From Brevundimonas sp. (lineage in GTDB: Bacteria > Pseudomonadota > Alphaproteobacteria > Caulobacterales > Caulobacteraceae): a DNA stretch of 14,181 bases. The stretch covers positions 1-14,181 of the forward strand of contig JAVHYH010000069.1 in assembly GCA_031119155.1 (NCBI GenBank). The letters are read 5' to 3'. Positions 6,903 to 12,833 of this stretch are shown in pieces. The position numbers and the translations under genes are program-made. The notes below the pieces were generated by a model. It searched no databases and was not told the DNA's origin. It saw only the letters and a list, made by a program, of their open reading frames with translations. Numbering within the stretch: position 1 is the stretch's first letter; every line of letters starts with the position of its first letter.

Positions 6903-8162
6903 GTGCCGGGAGCCGTGAACTTGAACATTTCCGTTCGTCCGCCTGAGGGCAGGGTGTGGCCGGCCGACGCTGACGCGGCGGTGCCCTACTGGGTCTATAC
7001 GGACCCCGAAACCTACGCCGAGGAGCTGCAGAAAATCTGGTACGGGCCGCACTGGCTGTACGTCGGTCTGGAGTGCGAGCTGCCGAACGTCGGTGACTGG
7101 AAGACGACCACCCTGGGCGAAAAGCCGGTGGTCATGGTGCGGTCAGCCGAGAACGAGATTTCGGTCGTCGAGAACCGTTGCGCCCACAAGGGCGTCAAAT
7201 TCTGCCAGGCCCGTTTCGGCCATTCGCAGGAACTGATCTGCCCGTATCACCAGTGGTCCTACGCCCTGAACGGCGACCTGCAGGGCGTGCCGTTCCGCCG
7301 GGGCGTGAAGCGTCAGGGCGGCATGCCCGCCGACTTCGACCTGTCGCAGAACGGGCTGAACAAGCTGCGCGTCGAGGAAGTGAACGGCGTCGTCTGGGCG
7401 ACCTTCTCGGACGAGACCCCGCCCTTCCGCGAGTACCTCGGCGAGAAGTTCTGGAAGCACTACACCCGCGTCTATGACGGCCGGAAGCTGGAGGTGCTGG
7501 GCTACAATCGCCAGCACATTCCGGCCAACTGGAAGCAGATGCAGGAGAACATCAAGGACCCGTACCACGCGGGCCTGCTGCACGTGTTCTTCGCCACCTT
7601 CGGCCTGTTCCGCGCCGACCAGAAGTCGGCCGTCGATATCGATGACGAAGGCCGCCACGGCATCCTGATCTCGCGCAAGGGCGAGCAGGAGAAGACCGAG
7701 GCCATGGCCGACATCCGCAACTTCCAGGGCGATCTGGTGCTGGAAGACCCGCGCGTCATGGACGTGGTGCAGGAGTTCCCCGGCGAAGAGACCGTCGGGA
7801 TGATCACCATCTTCCCCAGCGTGATCCTGCAGCAGCAGGTAAACAGCCTGACCACCCGCCAGATCGTTCCCAAGGGCGTCGGCGGCTTCGACTTCCACTG
7901 GACCCACTGGTGCTACGCCGACGACACGCCGGAGATGCGCCTGCGCCGCACGCGTCAGGCCAATCTGTTCGGCCCGGCCGGCTTCGTTTCCGCCGATGAC
8001 GGCGAGGTGCTGGAGATGACCCAGCAGGGCGCGCACGGTTCGCCGGACGAGCATTTCATCCTGCAGATGGGCGGTCGCGAGATCGCGCCGACCGACCACC
8101 AGGTCACCGAAACCGCCGTCCGCGGCATGTATCGCTACTGGCGTAAGGTGATGGGCCTGTGA
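6903..8162 (+). CDS. nagG: Rieske non-heme iron oxygenase large subunit, salicylate 5-hydroxylase type
   Basis: The catalytic alpha subunit, about 419 residues, predicted to hydroxylate salicylate to gentisate. The N-terminal Rieske domain binds [2Fe-2S] through C93-x-H95 and C113-x2-H116 (RCAHKG, CPYHQW). The catalytic domain has NIKDPYHAGLLH with D219, H222 and H227 as bridging Asp and iron ligands; the third ligand is in FVSADDGEV (D365 or D366). Long blocks match what I recall of NagG, such as GDLQGVPFRRGVK, QMQENIKDPYH and ANLFGPAGFVSADDGEV. Starts at GTG 6903, GTG 6915 and TTG 6921 are all possible; 6903 gives a length close to NagG. Its stop overlaps the small-subunit start (GTGA). Related alternatives are anthranilate or other substituted-benzoate oxygenases, but the downstream gentisate genes favour 5-hydroxylation. 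Confidence 0.9.
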   Translation: MPGAVNLNISVRPPEGRVWPADADAAVPYWVYTDPETYAEELQKIWYGPHWLYVGLECELPNVGDWKTTTLGEKPVVMVRSAENEISVVENRCAHKGVKFCQARFGHSQELICPYHQWSYALNGDLQGVPFRRGVKRQGGMPADFDLSQNGLNKLRVEEVNGVVWATFSDETPPFREYLGEKFWKHYTRVYDGRKLEVLGYNRQHIPANWKQMQENIKDPYHAGLLHVFFATFGLFRADQKSAVDIDDEGRHGILISRKGEQEKTEAMADIRNFQGDLVLEDPRVMDVVQEFPGEETVGMITIFPSVILQQQVNSLTTRQIVPKGVGGFDFHWTHWCYADDTPEMRLRRTRQANLFGPAGFVSADDGEVLEMTQQGAHGSPDEHFILQMGGREIAPTDHQVTETAVRGMYRYWRKVMGL

Positions 8163-8650
8163 CTGACACCATGACCCGACCCGCCGCCCTCACGCGCGAC
8201 GCCGTCCGCGATCTGTTCGACGACTATTACGCCACGCTGGATGACGTCCGCCTGCATGACTGGCCGGACTTCTTCACCCAGGACTGCCTCTATCGCGTGA
8301 TCCCGCGCGAGAACTACGAGGCGGGCTACTCGCTCTGCACCATGCAGGCCGAGAGCCGCGGCATGCTGAAGGACCGGGTCACCGGCCTGACGCGGACGCA
8401 GATGTACGCCCCGCGCTACTATCGCCGCTTCCCGACCGCGCCGCGCATTGTCGGCGAGGGAGAGGGCTTCGTTCAGGTCCGGCACAATCTGCTGCTGGTC
8501 CAGACGCTTATCGACAAGACCTCCGACATCGTCCTGTCCGCCGTCTGCCACGACAAGGTCGTGGTCGACGAAGGCCGGCTACGGTTCGCCGAGCGGATCG
8601 TGGTCTTCGATTCCGAAATGATCCCCAACAGTCTCGTGTACCCCGCATGA
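8159..8650 (+). CDS. nagH: Ring-hydroxylating oxygenase small subunit
   Basis: A 163-residue beta subunit of the SnoaL/NTF2-like cone fold that assembles with the NagG-like subunit into an oxygenase hexamer and has no cofactor of its own. Family features include DYYATLDDVRLHDWPDFFTQ (21-40), DCLYRVIPRENYEAGY (41-56) and the terminal region FAERIVVFDSEMIPNSLVYP. The proposed start is GTG at 8159, overlapping the large-subunit stop as GTGA, with AAGGTG about 8 bases upstream. ATG at 8171 is an alternative with no visible ribosome binding site. The 3' end overlaps the ferredoxin start (ATGA, 8647-8650). The chain of overlaps implies coupled, near-stoichiometric translation of the oxygenase parts. 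Confidence 0.88.
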   Translation: MTDTMTRPAALTRDAVRDLFDDYYATLDDVRLHDWPDFFTQDCLYRVIPRENYEAGYSLCTMQAESRGMLKDRVTGLTRTQMYAPRYYRRFPTAPRIVGEGEGFVQVRHNLLLVQTLIDKTSDIVLSAVCHDKVVVDEGRLRFAERIVVFDSEMIPNSLVYPA

Positions 8651-8970
8651 CCGCCACCCTGACCTGGCAGCCGACGCTGCCCCCTTCGGATCTTGAGCAG
8701 TACGGCGTGGCCCAGGCCGTCGTCGGCGGGCTGAAGATCGCCCTCTATGCGGTGGATGGCGAATATTACGCCACCGCAGACCTGTGCACCCACGGCGCCG
8801 CCAGCCTGGCCGACGGCTATCTGGACGGCGACCTGATCGAGTGCCCGCTGCACCAGGGCACCTTCAATGTGAAGACCGGAGCCGCCGTGGGCGCGCCCTG
8901 CACGGTCGCGGTCAAGACGTTCCCGGTGAAGCTGGAAGACGGCCTGCTTCACGTCGGTGTGGAGAGTTGA
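8647..8970 (+). CDS. nagAb: Rieske-type [2Fe-2S] ferredoxin of the oxygenase system
   Basis: A 107-residue electron carrier. The Rieske ligands are C47-x-H49 and C66-x2-H69 (LCTHGAASL and ECPLHQGTF), with VKTGAAVGAPCTVAVKTFPV completing the small beta fold. The length is typical of NagAb/NahAb-class ferredoxins. It shuttles electrons from the reductase to the Rieske centre of the large subunit. The ATG overlaps the small-subunit stop by 4 bases, and the stop lies 2 bases before the gentisate dioxygenase start. In the original nag cluster the ferredoxin is shared with naphthalene dioxygenase; no such second oxygenase is seen here, so this one is probably dedicated. Confidence 0.9.
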   Translation: MTATLTWQPTLPPSDLEQYGVAQAVVGGLKIALYAVDGEYYATADLCTHGAASLADGYLDGDLIECPLHQGTFNVKTGAAVGAPCTVAVKTFPVKLEDGLLHVGVES

Positions 8971-8972
8971 GT

Positions 8973-10034
8973 ATGCGTGAAGCCGAACCCCTCAAGAACG
9001 ACCAGCAGTCGCAGCTGAACGCCCTGTACGAGCAGATGGAGCCGGAAGGTCTTTATCCGCTGTGGGAGAAGCTGGCCGCCCTGGTGCTGCCGAAGCCGGA
9101 CAGCCCGGCCAGGGTGCACAAATGGTCGTATGACAACGCCCGCGACTACCTGATGCGCGCCGGTGACCTGATCAGCGCCAAACAGGCCGAGCGCCGGGTG
9201 CTGATCCTCGAGAACCCGGGCCTGCCGGGCCACTCGGGCATCACCCCCAGCCTCTATGCCGGTCTGCAACTGATCCTGCCCGGCGAGGTCGCTCCGGCGC
9301 ACAGGCACACCCAATGCGCCCTGCGCTTCGTCATCGAGGGCGAGAACGCCTACACTTCGGTGGACGGTGAAAAGGCGATCATGAAGCCGTTCGATCTGGT
9401 GCTGACCCCGGGCGGACAGTGGCATGACCACTCCAACCCGACCGATACGCCGATGATCTGGCTGGACGGCCTCGACATCCCCACCGTCCGTCACTTCGAC
9501 GCCAGCTTCGCCGAGGGCTATCCCGAGGACCAGTTCCCGGAGCAGGTCCCACCCGGCGACAGCATCAACCGCTACGGCCGCAACATGCGTCCGCTGAAGG
9601 GCCACACGGCGGATCGCCGTCCGGCCCACCAGCCGCTGTTCCACTATCCCTATTCCGACTGGCGCCCGGCGCTGGACGGTCTGGCCAACAGCGGCGCCGA
9701 GATCGACCCGCATCTGGGCCACGCGCTGGAGTTCCTGAACCCGGTCAACGGCGGCTCGATCATGGCCACCATCTCGGCCCATGTCCGCCTGATGCCCGCC
9801 GGCTTCGAAACCCAGCCGCGCCGCTCCACTGACGGCACCATCTTCGTGGTCGTCGAGGGCAAGGGCGAGGCCATCGTCGAGGGCGAGACCATCGCCCTGA
9901 ACCCCCGCGAAATCCTGGTCGTCCCGTCGTGGAAGCAGGTCGTCTTCAAGGCGACGGAGCAGCTCGTCCTGTTCGGCTACTCGGACAAGGCCTGTCAGGA
10001 AAAACTGAACCTCTACAGAGAAGAAAACGCATGA
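8973..10034 (+). CDS. nagI: Gentisate 1,2-dioxygenase
   Basis: A 353-residue bicupin enzyme that cleaves gentisate with O2 to maleylpyruvate using Fe(II). The N-terminal cupin carries PAHRHTQCALRFVIEG (108-123), with H110 and H112, and GGQWHDH (147-153), with H151 as third iron ligand. The spacing equals that of the E. coli enzyme ligands (His104, His106, His145). The second cupin (about 268-336, with FVVVEGKGEAIVEG) lacks a comparable His set, as usual. The start is ATG 8973 with GGAGAG (8961-8966) 6 bases upstream; upstream extension of the frame only covers the ferredoxin gene. Its stop overlaps the hydrolase start by ATGA. The length is normal and all ligands are intact. Confidence 0.95.
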   Translation: MREAEPLKNDQQSQLNALYEQMEPEGLYPLWEKLAALVLPKPDSPARVHKWSYDNARDYLMRAGDLISAKQAERRVLILENPGLPGHSGITPSLYAGLQLILPGEVAPAHRHTQCALRFVIEGENAYTSVDGEKAIMKPFDLVLTPGGQWHDHSNPTDTPMIWLDGLDIPTVRHFDASFAEGYPEDQFPEQVPPGDSINRYGRNMRPLKGHTADRRPAHQPLFHYPYSDWRPALDGLANSGAEIDPHLGHALEFLNPVNGGSIMATISAHVRLMPAGFETQPRRSTDGTIFVVVEGKGEAIVEGETIALNPREILVVPSWKQVVFKATEQLVLFGYSDKACQEKLNLYREENA

Positions 10035-10729
10035 GCCTGCTGTTCGACACCCCGGCCCCCGTGCTGGCTGCGACCACGACCGGAGACGACTTCCCGGTCC
10101 GCCGCGTGATCTGCGTCGGCCGCAACTACGCCGCCCATGCGCGCGAGATGGGCCGCGATCCGGACCGTGAACCGCCCTTCTTCTTCACTGCCTGGGCCGA
10201 GACCGTCGTCCCCTCGGGCGTGACCATCGCCTATCCGACCGAGACGGAAAACTTCCACTACGAGGCTGAGCTGGTCGTCGCCATCGGCAAGGGCGGTCGC
10301 GACATCGCCGTCGAGAATGCGAAAGACTACGTCTGGGGCTACGCCACCGGCCTCGACATGACCCGCCGCGATCTCCAGCTGGACGCCCGCGCGCAGGGCC
10401 GTCCGTGGGACACCGGCAAGAACGTCGAACAGTCGTCGCCACTGGGCCTGATCCACAAGGCGGGCGAGGGCGATTTCGACCCGGCGAAGGGTGCGATCAA
10501 GCTGACCGTCAACGGCGAGACCAAACAGGACGCCGATCTGGCGGAGCTGATCTGGCCGGTCGACGACATCGTCGCCTTCGCCTCGCGTCTTTGGAAGCTT
10601 GAGCCGGGCGATCTCATCTACACCGGCACCCCCGCGGGCGTGGGGGCGGTGGTCGAAGGCGACGACATCGTCGTCACCATCGACGGACTGACGCCGCTTG
10701 AAATCAAGGTCGGGCCGAAAGCGGCCTGA
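10031..10729 (+). CDS. nagK: Fumarylpyruvate hydrolase (FAH family)
   Basis: A 232-residue enzyme of the fumarylacetoacetate hydrolase superfamily. It hydrolyses fumarylpyruvate to fumarate and pyruvate, the last step of the glutathione-dependent gentisate route. Visible features are ICVGRNYAAHAREMG (27-41), FHYEAELVVAIGKGG (75-89) with metal ligands E78 and E80, and GLDMTRRDLQ (107-116) with D109 as third ligand. The terminal signature DLIYTGTPAGVG (194-205) is typical of the family. The ATG overlaps the gentisate dioxygenase stop (10031-10034) with AGAGAAGAA just upstream. The family alone does not fix substrate; the adjacent gentisate dioxygenase and maleylpyruvate isomerase do so strongly. 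Confidence 0.92.
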   Translation: MSLLFDTPAPVLAATTTGDDFPVRRVICVGRNYAAHAREMGRDPDREPPFFFTAWAETVVPSGVTIAYPTETENFHYEAELVVAIGKGGRDIAVENAKDYVWGYATGLDMTRRDLQLDARAQGRPWDTGKNVEQSSPLGLIHKAGEGDFDPAKGAIKLTVNGETKQDADLAELIWPVDDIVAFASRLWKLEPGDLIYTGTPAGVGAVVEGDDIVVTIDGLTPLEIKVGPKAA

Positions 10730-10755
10730 TCGCGAAGGACTGCATCATCAACAGG

Positions 10756-10783
10756 GGAGAGGCGCGCAACAGACGCGCCCTCC
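10756..10783 (+). promoter_or_regulatory. GC-rich hairpin just upstream of the transporter ribosome binding site
   Basis: In the 73-base gap, GGAG-A-GGCGCG (10756-10766) pairs with CGCGCCCTCC (10774-10783) through ten base pairs with a single bulged A (10760) and a 7-base loop. It ends exactly where the Shine-Dalgarno tract GGAGGAAGGG (10784-10793) begins. There is no T-run, so it is not a standard terminator. It may set an mRNA processing or stability boundary, cause partial attenuation, or shape ribosome access. Confidence 0.5.
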
Positions 10784-10802
10784 GGAGGAAGGGATTGATC
10801 CT

Positions 10803-12140
10803 ATGGCAGCCATGGGTGAGGGGGGCGGCAACGCCGTCATCGACCGGGCCAAATTCGGCCCGCTACAGTTCGGCGTTACGGCGCTGTGTTTCATCATTGC
10901 GATGCTCGACGGCTTCGACACCCAGTCGATCGCCTTCGTCGCGCCCAAGATCGCCGAGGACTGGGGTCTGGCCCCGTCCGCGTTCGGTCCGATCTTCGCC
11001 ATCGGCCTGCTCGGCCTGACCGTCGGCGCCTTCACGCTCAGCCCCGCGGCTGACAAGTTCGGCCGCAAGACGGTCATCCTGATCTCGACCTTCATCTTCG
11101 GCCTGTTCGCCCTGCTGACGGCGTTCGCGACCTCGATGAACGAGCTGCTGATCTACCGCTTCATCACGGGGATCGGCCTGGGCGCCGCCATGCCGAACAT
11201 CATCGCCCTGACCAGCGAATATGGTCCGGCCCGCCTGCGCGCCACGCTCGTCACCGTCATGTTCTGCGGCTTCCCGCTGGGCTCGACCATCGGCGGCCTG
11301 GTCTCGACCTGGCTGATCGCCGAGTTCGACTGGCACTCGGTCTTCGTCGTCGGCGGCGTCCTGCCGCTGCTGCTGCTGCCGGTGCTGTGGTTCATGCTGC
11401 CGGAATCGGTGCGCTTCATGGTCGCCAAGGGCGCGCCGGAATCGAAGATCGCTCCCATCGTTCACAAGATCGATCCCAACGCCTCGGTCAGCGAGTTCAT
11501 CGACGGCCTGAAGCACGAGCAATCCACCGCCGCCAAGGGCTTCTCGGTCTTCCAGCTGTTCCGTGAGGGCCGCGCCCCCACGACCCTGCTGCTGTGGGTC
11601 GCCTTCTTCATGAACCTGCTGGTCATGTACTTCCTGGTGAACTGGCTGCCGACCCTGCTGAAGGGTGCCGGTCTGCCGCTGTCGCTGGCCATCCTGTCCA
11701 CCGCCACCCTGAACCTCGGCGGCGTCGTCGGCGCCATCGTGCTGGGCCGGATGATCGACAAGATCAGCCCCTATGTCGTGCTGGGCACGGCCTATGCCGC
11801 CTCGGCCGCCTTCATCGCCCTGCTGGCCTTCGGCGGCACCAACCTGACCGTTCTGCTGGCCGGTGCGGCCCTGTCCGGCTTCGGCGTCGTCGGCGCCCAG
11901 ATCGGCTGTAACGCCCTGACCGCCGCCGTCTACCCGACCGCCATCCGCGCCACCGGCGTGGGCTGGGCGCTGGGCGTCGGCCGGATCGGCGCCATCGTCG
12001 GTCCGCTGGTCGGCGGCATGCTGCTGGCCCAGGCCTGGAGCCCGCAGTCGCTCATCCTGCTGGCCGTCGTTCCCGCCGTGATCGCCTCGATCGCCGTCTT
12101 CACCCTCGGCGCCGTGCGCCGCAACGCCATCGGAGCCTGA
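10803..12140 (+). CDS. MFS transporter, aromatic acid:H+ symporter (AAHS) family
   Basis: A 445-residue, 12-helix inner-membrane carrier predicted to import the aromatic acid substrate (salicylate or gentisate) with protons. The first helix has MLDGFDTQSIAF (34-45), containing the DGxD motif (D36, D39) needed for transport in PcaK. LSPAADKFGRK (79-89) is the loop 2-3 MFS signature. YRFITGIGLGAAMPN marks helix 4, and the central loop (about 200-240) links the two six-helix halves. The start is ATG 10803 behind GGAGGAAGGG (10784-10793); ATG 10812 is possible but less well spaced. It is separated by 73 bases and a hairpin from the hydrolase, but only 5 bases precede the isomerase gene. Family is firm; the exact substrate is inference from context. 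Confidence 0.92.
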   Translation: MAAMGEGGGNAVIDRAKFGPLQFGVTALCFIIAMLDGFDTQSIAFVAPKIAEDWGLAPSAFGPIFAIGLLGLTVGAFTLSPAADKFGRKTVILISTFIFGLFALLTAFATSMNELLIYRFITGIGLGAAMPNIIALTSEYGPARLRATLVTVMFCGFPLGSTIGGLVSTWLIAEFDWHSVFVVGGVLPLLLLPVLWFMLPESVRFMVAKGAPESKIAPIVHKIDPNASVSEFIDGLKHEQSTAAKGFSVFQLFREGRAPTTLLLWVAFFMNLLVMYFLVNWLPTLLKGAGLPLSLAILSTATLNLGGVVGAIVLGRMIDKISPYVVLGTAYAASAAFIALLAFGGTNLTVLLAGAALSGFGVVGAQIGCNALTAAVYPTAIRATGVGWALGVGRIGAIVGPLVGGMLLAQAWSPQSLILLAVVPAVIASIAVFTLGAVRRNAIGA

Positions 12141-12145
12141 ACCCC

Positions 12146-12775
12146 ATGATCCTGCACGGCTACTTCCGTTCCACTGCGTCGTGGCGCGTGCGGATCGCCC
12201 TCAACCTCAAGGGGCTCGTCGCGGAGCAGGTCTTCCACCACCTGCGCAAGGGCGAGCAACGGGCGCCGGACTATCTGGCGCTCAACCCCCAGGGTCTGCT
12301 CCCGACCCTGATCACCGACGACGGCGCGGTCCTGACCCAGTCACTGGCGATCTGCGAGTATCTGGACGAGCTCCATCCCGAGCCCGCCCTGCTGCCCGCC
12401 GATCCGCTGGAGCGGGCCCGCGTCCGCGCCGTGGCCCAGGTGGTCGCCTGCGACATCCACCCGGTCCAGAACCTGAAGGTCCTTCAGAATCTTCGCGAAC
12501 TGGGTCTGGCGGAGGAGGCGGTCCAGGCCTGGGCCGCCACCGTCATCGACGAAGGGCTGGACGCCGTCGACCGCTTGCTGGCCGACAACCCCGGTCCCTT
12601 CGCCTTCGGCGACAAGCCGACGCTGGCCGACATCCTGATCGTGCCCCAGCTCGGCAACGCCCGCCGCTTCAACGTCGAACTGCGCTGGCCGCGCCTGCTC
12701 GAGATCGAGGCCGCCTGTCTCCAGCTCGACGCCTTCAAATCCGCCGCGCCGGGCGCCCAGCCCGACGCCGAATAG
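12146..12775 (+). CDS. nagL: Maleylpyruvate isomerase, zeta-class glutathione transferase type
   Basis: A 209-residue enzyme expected to isomerise maleylpyruvate to fumarylpyruvate using glutathione. The N-terminal thioredoxin-like domain has FRSTASWRVRIALNLKG (7-23), the variant of the zeta-GST SSCS-WRVRIAL motif with the catalytic Ser/Thr region at 9-12, then NPQGLLPTL (47-55) and TQSLAICEYLDE (64-75), with Q65-S66 binding glutathione. The helical C-terminal domain has DIHPVQNLKVL (103-113), diagnostic of the maleylacetoacetate/maleylpyruvate isomerase group, and ADILIVPQL (161-169). Here the Cys of SSCS is Ala. Sequence alone cannot separate maleylpyruvate from maleylacetoacetate isomerase; linkage to gentisate genes decides. 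ATG is 5 bases after the transporter stop, with GGAG 10 bases upstream. Confidence 0.92.
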   Translation: MILHGYFRSTASWRVRIALNLKGLVAEQVFHHLRKGEQRAPDYLALNPQGLLPTLITDDGAVLTQSLAICEYLDELHPEPALLPADPLERARVRAVAQVVACDIHPVQNLKVLQNLRELGLAEEAVQAWAATVIDEGLDAVDRLLADNPGPFAFGDKPTLADILIVPQLGNARRFNVELRWPRLLEIEAACLQLDAFKSAAPGAQPDAE

Positions 12776-12795
12776 TCACTTACGAACGCAACGGA

Positions 12796-12813
12796 GCCCG
12801 GATCCAACCGGGC
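12796..12813 (+). promoter_or_regulatory. Hairpin upstream of the porin ribosome binding site
   Basis: GCCCGG (12796-12801) pairs with CCGGGC (12808-12813) around the 6-base loop ATCCAA. An alternative register extends it with GGAG (12793-12796) and CTCC (12817-12820) across a small internal loop. It lies in the 58-base gap between isomerase and porin and ends just before AGAGGGG (12821-12827), the porin ribosome binding site. No T-run follows. Its placement parallels the hairpin before the MFS gene. Confidence 0.4.
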
Positions 12814-12833
12814 CTGCTCCAGAGGGGAAACCT

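Noticed and set aside
7143..8099. 318-codon minus-strand frame opposite the oxygenase large subunit
   Set aside because: This region carries an intact Rieske oxygenase with all ligands on the plus strand; the antisense product has no recognisable motif.
8784..8972. Upstream extension of gentisate dioxygenase into the ferredoxin gene
   Set aside because: The extension is the out-of-frame reading of the ferredoxin; ATG 8973 has GGAGAG at proper spacing.
10756..10783. Hairpin as an intrinsic terminator ending the operon after the hydrolase
   Set aside because: No T-run follows and a Shine-Dalgarno begins at once; the isomerase needed for the pathway lies downstream, so full termination is unlikely.
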